A stretch of DNA of 64,000 nt from Schistosoma mansoni. Lineage: Eukaryota > Platyhelminthes > Trematoda > Strigeidida > Schistosomatidae. Location: contig NW_017386074.1 of NCBI RefSeq assembly GCF_000237925.1, forward strand, positions 1-64,000. Direction: 5' to 3'. Each line of letters opens with the position of its first letter. The stretch's first letter is position 1. Shown here piece after piece: positions 36,646 to 49,190 of this stretch. The notes under the pieces are model-generated. The model searched no databases, was not told where the DNA came from, and saw only the letters and a list, made by a program, of their open reading frames with translations. The position numbers and the translations under genes were made by a program.

Positions 36646-37244
36646 GGCACGTGATTGGAAACAGTAGTGAATAAAGTTTAAACTATTTCATAGGATTTAA
36701 TCCTTATGTACTATACATAATATCAATAAAGTCATCGTGATATAGATATGAATAAGTTACATTAATCTTAATATATTTAGAAGGGGATTATCTATAATAT
36801 TTAACATTGACATAAATGTCATCTATAACTTTTTATTTATCCTAATCAAATACTTCGTATATGTGAATATCCTGGTAGAATAATTAAGAAATACCACCTA
36901 ATTCGATGAACAAAACGATATCATAGCAACTATTTACAAAAAGGATGGTTGATCATTCAAATGATAGTGTTATGAAATCCCAGGATAGTTGTAAAATAAT
37001 AGACTAGGAAGACATGAAGATCTATGAGTTTGTTTACAGTAGAATATTGTGTCTATGAAGAATTAAACTTCTAGGAAACAAACGGGAGATGAAGAATAAA
37101 GGCATCCCAGCTATGAAAGTTTTCTTTTCCAAGATTCAATTTACTTAATCTGTTTGATCATGTTTGTGCTTAATTTTATTTGCTAGAATAGTAGTCTACA
37201 GCAAAATAGAATGGTGTTGAATAATTAAAAAGAAACCTAAAGTG

Positions 37245-37545
37245 CTATTCACTTAGTATTGTTTCTTTGAATCTTCCCATTGATGTTTAGGACTGCAATT
37301 GATCACTCTCTTCTTGGTAGATGTGCATATTGTGCGTATTGCCTCACCCTATTGCACAAGCAAGTTGCTATCAGGACTCAGCGGCCAAGTGGATAACGCG
37401 ATGGCGTTTGAAGCGAAAGGTACTGGGTTTGAGTGAACATCATCTCTGAGATGCAGGTACATCCGGCTGACGAGTCCCAAATAGGACGAAACGCGCGTCG
37501 TGGATTCCACCGCTAGCCGCTATCCATCATTGCTTACTAAAGTTG
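37245..37545 (+). mobile_element. R1 SINE with intact hammerhead
   Basis: The reversed head (37245-37350) joins directly to the plus tRNA-like segment (A box-like GGCCAAGTGGATAACGCG; most of the B box deleted) and the hammerhead end. Confidence 0.75.
37461..37505 (+). ncRNA. Hammerhead ribozyme (R1), intact core
   Basis: CTGACGA (37467), GTCC..GGAC, GAAA, ACGCGCGT and GTC. Stem I is ATCCGG/GTGGAT, keeping four pairs next to mismatches at the core. Confidence 0.7.
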
Positions 37546-38167
37546 TCTTAGATCGTTTACGAAAATCAGAAACTGAAAATAAAGTTACGTAATCATCGAT
37601 TTGTTTGCCCATGTGAAGCGAGTTGTATTAACTACACGAAGCAAGGTCTTTAGAAACAGATCTCCAAAAATTACCCTGCCTGGCTTTCTATACGATTACA
37701 TAATTCTATCAAAATCTCAATCGTATAGTATCTATTTTAATTCTGTTCAATTTATTTCACCAGAAGCCTCCTTTAAAATTATACATACAGTCAGAATAGT
37801 CAAATAAAGGGAAATGAAAATGAGAAATCAATTTACAGCAGTGGCTGTTACTATCCGTCAGTTAATTCATAACGTTTGCGTACAAAAACAGTATGTTCAG
37901 TCTTTTATTCCTCCGTGATCTTAACTTTCCATTCTATTTTCAATAATCTATCGTTATTTCTGATTTTCCACTCACATTCTATTATTTTCACAGCTAAATA
38001 ATCAGCTACTATTGCAACTTTTAAATATTCTGTTCTTAATAGGTAACAAGTGGAAAGTTATCTTTACTTTTCTAGGACACTTATCGAAATGATAATACAG
38101 TAATTCCGTATACATATTTATATATGTCTAAAAAGTGTGATTTAAGATGACGTTTCTGAAATATTAC

Positions 38168-38668
38168 TGTTATATCGTGAGTGCGTGCGCTGTTTAATAT
38201 ATGTGAGTGATAAGATCGCCGATAAGAGAGCAGCGAATTATCGATCGGGCCAGTGATACACAAAAGCCGTATGAGCAGTCTTGAGGACTTATTGGTCCTA
38301 CTTTCTGCCTAGCCCAGCCGGTTAAGTCCAAGAACACCAATAACAGCCTCTGCAATATGAATCCTTGCTTTCGAACATACTGGGTTTATATACCAAACAG
38401 ACAGACCACATCGTTCCATAAAATAGAAAATAACATTTGTACAAGATTCAGTCAAATGTGACTGTAAATAAGGGGAAGAGTAATTAATGGACTAGAGATA
38501 ACTCAAGAATGGTAAATCGTATATGTCAAAATAAAGCTTATAATAAAAAGGGACACAAATATGAATAGTTTAGTTACTTAACAATCAAACAATAGGATAT
38601 ATGCATGTAATATTGGTCCATTAATAGTTTTCTAAGTTACCATTCATAAATCTCCATGGGATATAACA
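38168..38668 (-). mobile_element. Solo LTR fossil with 5-bp target-site duplication
   Basis: 501 bp, minus orientation, related along its length to the LTR at 32676. ATTAC flanks both sides (38163-38167 and 38669-38673). A clean LTR-LTR recombination product. Confidence 0.88.
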
Positions 38669-39365
38669 ATTACAGTTTATTGTGAGATTTGAGTTGTGTT
38701 AAATCTTGATTATTTTCATCTTTTTTTGAAATGAAGTTTCTATAATCTACACTCCTCTCTGGCTGTAATTATCTTACTATTGTAAATACTTTATTTTTCA
38801 TTGAATATATCCTATGGTGGTTAAATTAAATATTTGTGTAATTAAGAGAGATAATAGTTCATTCACTTAATGAACAGACAATTCAACAGAGACTGATGGA
38901 ATTTGGTTTTCAATATCAGTCAAACCAAAAAAAATAAGAAACTATGTATATTCCTTTAGTATAAATAATTGTGTAATAGATACTTATTCTTATCCTCATT
39001 AATTCCATTGAACCCTGTCTGGAGGTGTATCTCTTAAGGGAATCCTTAGCTAGATGAAACATTCAAACTTATTACCTTCTTCTAACCATTATTCAAACAG
39101 AATAGATGTAAGGAATATTGGTCCTTCTCTATTCTATAATCCCAAGTCAAATAAATTGAACTGAAATAATTAATGTTACAAAGTAAAAATAATACAAATA
39201 AGAGCTATTTTGAAGATGAATTGACCACTGTCAATGATAAGCTTTTGATTGTCTAGTTTCTATCATAAAATATTGATGTGTTCTATAAATCACATCAAAT
39301 ATCATCTAAACCAAAATAAAACAGTATTCTTAGTTATGTTATTATTGTATACTAAAATGTGGAGC

Positions 39366-39835
39366 ATCTATTTTTCATAGTAATTTTAATAATTGAGATC
39401 ACGAATCAATTAAAGCCAGATCACCTTGGAGAACCTGGAAGCACTGGACAGCTGTTTCGTCCTATTGTGGGACTCAACAGAAGTGCGCATTCACAATCCC
39501 ACCTCGTCAGATTTCAACCTAGGACTTATCAATCTCGCGCGCGAGCGCTTAACCACTAGACCACCGAGCCGGTATTCAACGGTGTCAATGTCTAACTTCA
39601 ACCAATCAACAAAATTGAGCGACATATTCACCATTGTCTTCAGTGAGTTACTATCTCACAACAGACCTGGTTGAACTTCATGGATCACTGCTTCTTACTG
39701 GAACTCCAGGAAATACCTGCTGAATGGATGCGCACTGCTGAGGTGTCCCATAGTAGAACGAAACGGCTGTCCAATGCTTCCAGGTTTTCTATGGTGGTCT
39801 AGCTTTGATTGATTCATGATCTCTACTGTTAAAAA
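39366..39835. mobile_element. R2 SINE, inverted pair
   Basis: Minus unit from 39366 with hammerhead, B box and A box (reverse) and body to about 39715, then a plus hammerhead end (39725-39835). Both cores are altered (CTGTTGA-like and CTGAGGT). Confidence 0.72.
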
Positions 39836-40189
39836 AATATTTGAAGATAGTAAATCGTCAGTTGAATAAGAAATCATTCCCTTAAGAAATTAATTACAAG
39901 AATAACGATTCCTAGAGCTAACAAATCATCCAATGAATAACTGTTTATAATTGCAACGTTTACCTCAAATACCATCCTGAAATGTTTCATACGGTTGAAA
40001 TAGTGTTAACGCTTATCTATTTACCAGAAAATCTGCATTGCACTGGAGAAGTGAATGTTTGACTTAAGATCTCAGTGTTTAGCAGAAAAATTTATAAATC
40101 ATTAATAAGAATTACACACGATTTATACATTGTAAAATGTTGAAAAATAATTATCGGTGTGAAACTGTAGAGAATGTTGAGTTGAGAAT

Positions 40190-40800
40190 GATATCATGAA
40201 TGGATCAATGTGAAACCACTATTGAGAACCTGGAAGCTGTGAAGGGTTCACGCCCGAAACCAAAGGCTCTGGATTCGAGTCTCGTGTGCCTTAATCGTAG
40301 ATGTGCACTGCTTACCAGTCCCATACTAGGACGAAACGGCCAGCTATTGAGTTCAAGCTCTCAACGATGGTTTAAAAAAATCACTTCCTTGATATTAATC
40401 TAAACTCAACAATCTCCACAACTTTATACTGATAATTATCATGTACTCACTAGTAACTAGCTTCATATTGGATTTCATAGAGTTCTAGTGATAAGTCATG
40501 AACAGATAAGTTCAACTGTGTCGAGTATGAGGCATTTATCCACCTCAGACAATGGTGGAAGGTTGCTTGAACTCGTCGATTGGTTGAAGTTAGACATTAA
40601 CACCGTTGGATCTCTACTCAGTGGTCTAGACATTTAGCGTTCGGGCGCTAGACCTATAGATCCTGGGTTCAAATCCCGCGGGTCGGAATCGTCGATGTGC
40701 CCTATTGAGGAGTCCCGTACTAAGATAAAACAGCCATTCATTGACTCCAAGTTTCCAATAATGGTCTAACAATAATTCATTCATGATATCAATCTAATAA
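40190..40800. mobile_element. R2-subfamily SINE, two copies
   Basis: First copy 40190-40420 (decayed tRNA-like and hammerhead parts), second copy 40430-40800 in + orientation with A box-like CAGTGGTCTAGACATTTAGCG, B box-like GGGTTCAAATCCC and hammerhead core TTGAGGA. Confidence 0.65.
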
Positions 40801-41195
40801 AAAACCACTTTTCATCAACTCGCTTCTTCAAGAAAAAATAAACAAAATTTCACTTAACTATGTTCTTTTCTTTTTTTTTTCAACTGATTGTTTGTTTGTT
40901 TTTATTCTTCGACTTGTTGACAGTTTTATTTAACTCAGCATGCAAACTGTAATGTATTTTGTAAAATTGAATGTTTGTTCAATGTTTGTTTGTATTTTTT
41001 TTTCTTCTACCATTTGCGGTTATGATTGACCTGAAATCATCTTAAACCCATAAATTCAAATATTCCAAAAAGAAAATAAGAATAGAGAAATCTAAAAAAA
41101 AAGAAAAAAAGAAAAACACAATAGAAGAAAAACAGATAAACATTAATAAGTAAAAATGTTTTTTAATTTTTCTATGAAGATGAAAAAGAAAAAAA

Positions 41196-42640
41196 AAATG
41201 TTGTTTTCACCTTATCCATAATGAAATGTGATTGGATTCCTTTTCTTTTTCTTCTTTGCTTACCTTATCTTATGACATCTATGACAATGATTTATAATGG
41301 GAGCTATTGAATACAATATGAAGGTATCTTAGATTGGATGGGGTTGTTGAAATGGTATAGGTTTAAAGTAATTTAGGCAAAGAGCATTACAAACAAAAAT
41401 TTTTTTTTCTGTTCATATCTTGTTAGTAAACAAATTGAATTAAAATTTGAAATATTGTTTTCTGTACTTTGTTTATGATAGAACAGAAATATTTAAGTAT
41501 TTAAGTAGTATAGTTTTAAACTATTTCTAGTATTTGAATCTATGGGTCAACTGAAGCTAGATCATCATGGAAAACCTCGAAGTACTAGATGACTGTTTCG
41601 TCCTATTGTGGAACTCCTAAGCAGTGAGCATCCAAGTAGTCTAGCTTTGATCGACTTATGAATTCGATTTTCTGATTTCGATTTTCATTTTGATGATACA
41701 TTTATCAATAGTTCTGATTGAGAGAAATACTAGATAACACTATTGTTAGCACAAACATATTGTCCTTTGTGTGATTACGATTTATTAATTGAAATAAATT
41801 GAAGCTAGACCAGGATGGAAAACCTGGAATTAATGGACGGTCGTTTCCTTCTTAGTATAGGACTCCACAGCAGTGCGCATTCTTGATCCCGCCCGTGGGA
41901 TTCGAACTTAAGACCATCACTCTCGTACACGAACGCCTAACCTCTAGATGAAAAGGAAAAAATGTTGTTTTCACCTTATCCATAATGAAATGTGATTTGA
42001 TTCCCCTTTTTTCTTCTTTGCTTACCTTATCTTATGACATCTATGACAATGATTTATAATGGGAGCTATTGAATACAGTATGAATATATCTTAGATTGGA
42101 TGGGGTTGTTGAAATGGTATAGGTTTAAAGTAATTTAGGCAAAAAGCATTACAAACAAAAATTTTTTTTTTCTGTTCATATCTTGTTAGTAAACAAATTG
42201 AATTAAAATTTGAAATGTTGTTTTTTGTACTTTGTTTATGATAGGATATAAATATTTAAGTATTTAAGTAGTATAGTTTTAAACTATATTTAATTTTCTA
42301 GTATTTGAATCAAATTCATATTTTGATTTTCGAGTTGAATTCATGAGTTAATTGAAGCTAGATCACCATGAAAAACCTCGAAGTACTGGATGACCGTTTC
42401 GTCCTATTGTGGAACTCCTAAGCAGTGAGCATTCAAGTGGTCTAGCTTTAATTGACTCATGAATTCTACTATAAAATATCTAAAATCGCCACATAACCCC
42501 TTCTGATTTCGATTTTCATTTTGATGATATATTTATGAATAGTTCTAATTGTAGGGAAATACTACATAACACTATTGTTAGCACAAACATATTGTCCTTT
42601 GTGTCATTTCGATTAATTGGTTGAATTCATGAGTTAATTG
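41196..42640 (+). repeat. Local direct duplication, two units of about 0.7 kb
   Basis: Sequence from ATGTTGTTTTCACCTTATCC (41199) recurs at about 41961 and stays parallel for about 330 bases, then both units carry an R2 hammerhead end and the same downstream flank (ATTGTTAGCACAAACATATT at about 41745 and 42574). They differ by small indels and by an extra R2 piece (41800-41945) at the end of unit 1. Confidence 0.85.
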
Positions 42641-42860
42641 AAGCTAGATCACTATGAAAAACCTCGAAGTACTGGATGGCCGTTTCGTCCTATTGTGAGA
42701 CACCGCAGCAGTGAGCGTCCAGGTCTTAGTATGGGACTTAGCATCAGTACACATCCACGATCTCGCCCATGGGATTCGAACTCAGGACCTTCAGTCTCAT
42801 GGGTGGACGCCTAACCTCTAGATCATTGAAGGAGCATCCAACGGTGTTAATTCATAACTT
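41535..42860 (-). mobile_element. R2 SINE fragments inside and beside the duplication
   Basis: Four minus-oriented pieces at about 41535-41665, 41800-41945, 42340-42500 and 42620-42860. Those at 41535 and 42340 are duplicated together with their flank. Their hammerhead core reads CTTAGGA, so it was already mutated before the duplication. Confidence 0.7.
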
Positions 42861-43544
42861 CAACCATTTCACGAATTTTTTTTTAAAATCACGTAGTATT
42901 CGATCAGTGAACAGAAAACATCAAGTTGATGCAACCTACGAGTAATAATTATGTTATCTATTTTATTTAATCTCCATTTATATTATTCACAGTACAAAAA
43001 ACGTAGATTGCTTTTAGTAAAACCATTTCTTTAAGTCTGTATGATGTTGATCAATCTAGAGTTGTTTGAATTTAAATTCTTGATATAGACACTCCAGAAG
43101 GGTGTGTGTTGCATGACATTACAAAGGATAATAAACTAAGTTTTATATCCTGCCAAAAGGATATACATATCCACAATTTGAAAAAACAGAATAGAGTGAA
43201 TAATTTATTTTATACATGATATCATTTATTTCAGGTTCACGAGAGAAGAGGTTCCCAGCACAAATATTTTCGCTCTTTCAGGGCTCATCAGCTGAATACA
43301 CCTAAATCTTAGCTATATTGTTCACAAAGCTGTTTGGTCACAGTATTTAGAAAGATCAACAAGTTATTAGTTAACATTATACCTCTTGATAGGCACAGAG
43401 ACTGAATAAATCAAGTTTTAGGTTTTCCCAACAGATAACTATAAACTCACGGTGAGTAGCTGTTAGCGTCAATGTGTCTCGAACCACATTTCTTCATTTA
43501 ATGAAACGAGATCATGGGCACCGATCTCAGCCGACTTCATCAGT

Positions 43545-44180
43545 ACTATTAATTTATATGTAATTACATAACCAATTCAGTTAGATAGTTTTGTTTATGA
43601 TGAGGTGGTGGTTGAAGGTAGACAACGGAAAACCCTGAACCTAGGTCTCGTGCTATTTGATACTCGTTAGCAAGGTATGTCTGTAATCTTGAAGGAACTG
43701 ATGCTTCCTGACGGGTTCGATCCTGTGTCACCCAGCTTAACAGTCGGACACATCATCACTGAAAGATTTATACTAAGAAGGACATGACACAATACATTGG
43801 GCACCACTCGGTGATCCACGTATTTTCAATGTATTTAAGTCCTAAAAGAGGTCACTCGCGACCAAGATGGCTTACTTGTAACGTCTCCGACTGTGAAGCT
43901 GGGTGACATGAGATCTAATCCATCAAGGAGCATCAGTTTCCTCAAGATTACAGATCTTACTAACGAGTACCAAAAAGAACGAGGCTTACGTCCAGGGTTT
44001 CTTGTCGCCTACCTCCAACCACCACGTCGCCTCAACATAGTTGACGCGATGACGAGTCACTTAGACTAGTGGCCAAATTGCAATTTGGTCAATAGGATTC
44101 GATTTTGTCTAAGAAGGATAATGACACACAATACGTTGGTCACTATCCAGAGATCAGTCCGTTGGAAAGTAAGTTTATTT
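43545..44180. mobile_element. R6 SINE-like repeat, inverted pair
   Basis: A minus copy (about 43610-43830) and a plus copy (about 43850-44180) share TGACGGGTTCGATCCTGTGTC-like (B box-like) sequence, a CTAACGAGTACCAAAAAGAACG hammerhead-like strand and GATGACGAGTCACTTAGACT. The hammerhead-like part aligns with R1's along its length, but the conserved core is CTAACGA and GAGGC/GAGAC, so catalysis is unlikely. Confidence 0.65.
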
Positions 44181-44461
44181 AACATAACCAAGAGACGGAA
44201 AAATATGTAGACTTATTTTACCTACTGATTGTTAATCGATTTTCTATATATAAAAATAGATGAATTGTCCCGAAAAACAAAATATTCATTGACATTTATT
44301 TTTCTAAATAATATATTTATAGCCCTATGAAGTAATCACATTATACTACTATGGATGTTAAAAATCAGAAAACTAAATTTGCGAAGGGTGATCTCATGAT
44401 TATTGAAAACTAAGTTTGGATCGACCTATCTCAATAGGCATATTAAGACATAAATTGATCA

Positions 44462-44858
44462 ACAAATTCACTTGGTATTGTTTGTTCGAATCTTTCCAAA
44501 GATGTTTATTGGCATATGTGCACACTGTGCCTCGATATAGCCTTAATTCACGAGCATGTTAAGCAAAGATGGATAGCTTCTGGCAGTGCAATTCAAAACA
44601 CACGTTTCGTCTTGTTCGGTACTCGTCAGCTGGATGTACCTGCATCTCAGAGTTGATGTTTACTCTGGGACTCGAACCTAGTCCCGTTCGCTTCAAACGC
44701 CATCGCGTTATCCACTCAGCTACTGAGTCCTGATAACGCGATGGCGTTGGAAGCGAAGTGAACATCAAATCTGAGATGCAGGTACATTCAGCTGATGAGT
44801 CCAAGTGGGACGAAACGCACATCCTGGATTCCACTGCTAGACACTATACATCAAGTAT
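44462..44858. mobile_element. R1 SINE foldback
   Basis: A minus-oriented full unit (44462-44737) meets a plus-oriented unit (44738-44858) at the tRNA-like segment (CTGAGTCCTGATAACGCGATGG). Both arms have hammerhead sequence; the plus arm's core is intact. Confidence 0.78.
44786..44829 (+). ncRNA. Hammerhead ribozyme (R1 foldback arm), CTGATGA core
   Basis: CTGATGA (44792), stem II GTCC..GGAC with loop AAGTG, GAAAC, cleavage triplet ATC, stem I ATTCAG/CTGGAT. Core bases are canonical; stem III ACGCACAT is weaker. Confidence 0.65.
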
Positions 44859-45207
44859 TCTTGTTTTGTCCATGTTTCGACTGAATAATTCTGTGTGTAC
44901 TCGTGAAGTATTGTGAATGACTTACAACCTGTTTCTGCTATAATTACTGTAAATCTTGGCTGGAAACACTGAACATTTTTATTTACTTTTTGAATACAAT
45001 GAAATTGGAATGAACGAGAGTTTATGCAATCATTTGACCTGATCATAAAATTTGTCACAATTAAGAAGAATGCAGATAGTAACTAATAAAAACAAAGTAA
45101 ACATTTATGGGATATAATTTTGAATCATTTGAAAGAGAAATTTATCGCAATATACTTTACTGTAGTAAAATGTATATTAATGAATAGAACGATTATTATT
45201 AATACTT

Positions 45208-45478
45208 ACTTACTTACGCCTGTTAACCGTCATGGAGGAGCATAGGCCGCTCACCAGCATTCTCCATCCAACCCTGCCTTGGGCAATCCTTTCCGGTTCT
45301 TTCTAGTTGTTATTCATCCTATTCATATCTGCTTCTATATCCCGGCATAATGTGTTTTTTGGCCTTCCTCTTTTCCATTTCCCTTCCGGATTCCAAGTTA
45401 GGGCTTGCCTCGTGATGCAGTCTGGTGATTTCCTCAATGTATGTCCGATCCACTTCCGACGTCTTTTCCTAATTTATT
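45208..45478 (-). mobile_element. RTE-like LINE, 5'-truncated 3' end
   Basis: The minus strand carries [24 protein letters not shown] sequence from 45470 down to the terminal tail with CTTACTTACGCCTGTTA at about 45212. It is truncated next to a TTA/ATT repeat at 45475-45492. Confidence 0.78.
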
Positions 45479-46314
45479 ATTATTATTACTAAATTGTTTT
45501 CCAGCGAAAAACTATTTATCATCGCCTACAACATCAAAATCAACTTCATAATTATGACCATGTTTGTGTGATAGTTAACTTATCCACGTATGTTTTAATT
45601 ATTGATATACCGTAAAATTAATAGTAATGATAATCATGATAGAACACAAGTGTAGATATCTTCGTAAATTGTTCGTTTTATTCCCTTCAATGCAATAGGT
45701 TCCACACACACACACACAATCTCGTTCTCTTTCTATTTTTCTGTTTATGTTAATTTGGTCTTTAAACTAAAGCGGATCAAATGATACCCATTTAAATAAA
45801 GTTATGAATGACAGATATTGCAATTGTTTATAATATTTAGTTTATAGTTCCGCCTAGATGTCTATGAGAAAGAAAGACTTTTATCAACTTGTTTGTGCTT
45901 TAGTTTTGTCAAAGTAAAATGATAACTAAGATTATTTATCCTGTTGGTTCTCCCCCCTTCTTTTTTGTTTTAAGGGAAAACATAAAAGTATGCACTGTCA
46001 GTTAAAGTTGTTTTTTTGTTGTTGTTGTTGTTAAAGTTTATATCTCATCATACATATGTGATAAGATAAACCCTGTAAACCCAGTAACATAAATTTACAG
46101 TAAGTGATGAAACAAAAATTTACTGTATTATGATTGTGATGATTTATGAGATCATTCATTTAGCTTTTCTTTTTTTTTAAAATTTTTTCTATCCAACAAA
46201 ATACATTATGATATGCCTAGTGACGAGAGTAAATTATTATAACCAGAGAATAGATTGTAGATTATTTTGTTATGAAACTTTTCTGTGAAATTGTTTTTAC
46301 CGTAGATGATAGTC

Positions 46315-46745
46315 TTATATATACTTGAAATGATGAGTCAATTGAAGCTAGATCACTATGGAAAACCTGAAAACACCGGTTGACCGTTTCGTCTTATTGT
46401 GAGTCTCCTTAGTAGTGCGCATTTATGACCTCGCCTGGCGAGATTCAAACCCAGGACCTACCAGTCTCGCGTGCGAGCATATGATGAGTGGGTTTTTTCT
46501 GGAGATTTTCAGTAATTTTTATATATACCTGAAATCATGAGTCAATTGAAGCTATACCACCATGGAAAACCTGGAAGCTCAGTGGTCAATCGGTTAAGTG
46601 CTCGCGCGCGAGACTGGTAGGTTTTGAGTTCAAATCTCGCGCGGCGGGATCGTGGATGCACACTTCTGAGGAATCTCACAATAGTAAGAAACGGCCATCT
46701 AAAGGCTTTCCATGGTGATCTACCTTCAATTGATCCATGATTTCG
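46315..46745. mobile_element. R2 SINE, minus and plus copies
   Basis: Minus copy 46315-46490 and a rearranged plus copy (46540-46745) with A box-like AGTGGTCAATCGGTTAAG and B box-like GAGTTCAAATCTC. The hammerhead cores are altered. Confidence 0.7.
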
Positions 46746-47309
46746 AGTATATGCAGAAGATAGTCGGTAAGATGAATCTCATAATGAATAGATAAGAACT
46801 TTCGTTTAAAAATAGTTTCACAATATTTGGGCGCCGGGTTGATATTTCCGTGAAAAATCTTGGACCAGATTGTCAGGTGGAATGTTGGATTTACTTCAAA
46901 TTCATTCGCTGAATATATTATTCCTATATAATGTCATAGTGAATAGATTTAGGAGTGTAGATCAGTTGATTCTGACTGAAAGTATTAAAAGTAACATTGA
47001 TATCTAAATGTCTCAGGACAATATAACTCTCTATTTAAAATCCTTAGATAACAATAAACATCTTAAGATATATATTATAAACAATTACATCAAACAACTC
47101 ATTACACAGGATATGTACACTATTGTATTCTTCCATTCATGCCTAAAATAAATACACTATTGACATAATATTAAAACTGCAGTATTATACATACGTATCT
47201 CTTTACAATAGAGAGAAATGAATAAACAATTTATTCAACGTCTCTTAACTAATAACCATTTTGAGGTAATTTTATTTAGGAAAAAATAGCCATGGTTTTC
47301 ATAGACAGA

Positions 47310-47575
47310 ACTTGTGACCAATGCTGTCCAACTGTGTCTGTTGCGTACGTTCGCGCAGCAATGTAGATTGGTGGAAGTTAAACATTAACACTATTGGATG
47401 TCAGCTCTATATGTTAAGCGCTCATGCACAAGATCGAAGGTTCTGAGTTCGATTACCGAGTGTAGGTTATCGGATGTGTGCTAGTGAGGGATCTCATACT
47501 AAGATAAAACGGTCGTCCAGTGCTTCCAGGTTTTCAATGATGGTCTAACATTGATCCATTCGTGATATTAGTGTA
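47310..47575 (+). mobile_element. R2-subfamily SINE
   Basis: Plus copy: GATTGGTGGAAGTTAAACATT body, tRNA-like part with GAGTTCGATTACC, degraded hammerhead and tail to ATTCGTGATATTAG. Confidence 0.62.
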
Positions 47576-47764
47576 TATACAATTTATTTAAGAACTTCAG
47601 TATATTTTGTTATTTCTCAGTCTATGTGATTTTACTTACGCTATTTCTTTGATTATGGTAATACACTAGTGTATTAACTGTAAATCAGTTTGTACTCAAT
47701 TTTACGTACAACGTACATTTAACTTGATATTAGATTCAAAACATTACATGAATTTAGCAGTGGT

Positions 47765-48030
47765 GTAGTAGATGATAACACAAGTGTGCGGAAACTAAAT
47801 TACAGAACATCTTAGTAAAATCTGAGGATCATATAGTAAATATTTCATTTACAAAATGTCAATCAATCGTCTCAGACTTCATTGTTCTTTTGTTTTCACA
47901 CTGATCATCCTTTGTTCTCGTCCTCTTTTCTTTGATTTTCTTAACCTTCTGTCACCGGAGATTACACTTCTCAATGATGACATATACTATTTATATCTGT
48001 CAACATCAGTAGTACACATTACAATTAATA
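47765..48030 (+). repeat. R5 dispersed repeat, copy 2
   Basis: ACATCTTAGTAAAATCTGAGG, TCAATCGTCTCAGACTTCATT and TTCTCGTCCTCTTTTCTTTG words in the same order as in the other copies. Confidence 0.65.
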
Positions 48031-48804
48031 AACTAGATATCCTCATTATTATAAATAACTTGAAAATATATGCTACATTTTAAACAAAATATTTAGAAAA
48101 TTTATCTCATCACCTTTGGGTATATTTGAACACCCTTTATTTTTCCCTTTTCTATTCATTATCTCATTGTAACATTTTAATATTACCCAATGGTTCTAAA
48201 GTCACATAGCAACAAACAATCAACTCTATGAAAGGTTTGAATTACCCAATATCTAGAATGTCAGAGGCAAAAAAATTATTATGAATGTCTGAAAATAATG
48301 TTTTTTTCTTGGATTATCTTCTGTGTAAAATTCATGTACACATAACTGGAAGAATAAAAGAAAAATGAACATTTTAGTCTTGTTACATTGATGTCAGTTA
48401 CATGACTACATCATATAAAATTGAATGAGGAAAAAAAAGGAGAAAAAAAAATGGAAAAGAGTATTTGCTGGCAGTAGTTATGGTTAAAGGAGGATTGTTT
48501 TTTGTTACTGTGGTTAAAAATTTAAAAAAAATATGACATAATTACACCATATGACAAAAACATATTTCAGTCTATGCTTCTGTGTGTATGTGTGTGTGAA
48601 CGAGATAGAATGAGTGAGTGAATGAGTGAGTAACTAAGTAAATCATTTTAAAGGTGATAAATTGTAACAATTGCTAAGTGAACCTACTGTGTTAATGTGT
48701 ACATAAAATAAAGATAACACAATTATTAATTTAATAATTATGATTATATATTGCATTGAAATGGAATTTTACGAGAGAGATTATTTTAAATATTAGTGAT
48801 CATT

Positions 48805-49190
48805 TGGAATCAGTCAGTCGACTGCAATGTAAGACCAGGAATACATATATGCATCGGTTCAAGTTGTTACACCTCATAAGCACCACAATATGATCAGGAA
48901 ATTCATAGAAGCAGTTGTTTTAATGGTAGTAATGTATATAAGAAATGTTCTGTGTAAGGATATAACACAGGAAGAAAGAATTAATTCCTACAAAAGAAAG
49001 GTATAAAGTGATTTTAATCTCATTTTAAGGGAAGACAGAGATTCTGTACACCTATACCATTGTCATCGATTCTGAGCCATGTCACTCGGAGTCTCCAACT
49101 ATTGGTTACGATAGTCACGTGTACATCTACCAACATGGTTCAGATCAGAAATTAGTGACTTTATGGACTGATGTCACGTTTTGGTTTGGC
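48805..49190 (+). repeat. R8 dispersed repeat, copy 2
   Basis: Same word order as copy 1, extending a little further (GGACTGATGTCACGTTTTGG). Confidence 0.65.

Noticed and set aside
37601-37807. 68-codon + strand frame
   Set aside because: No motif, no homologue recognised, no phase-compatible splice sites with the IgSF gene.
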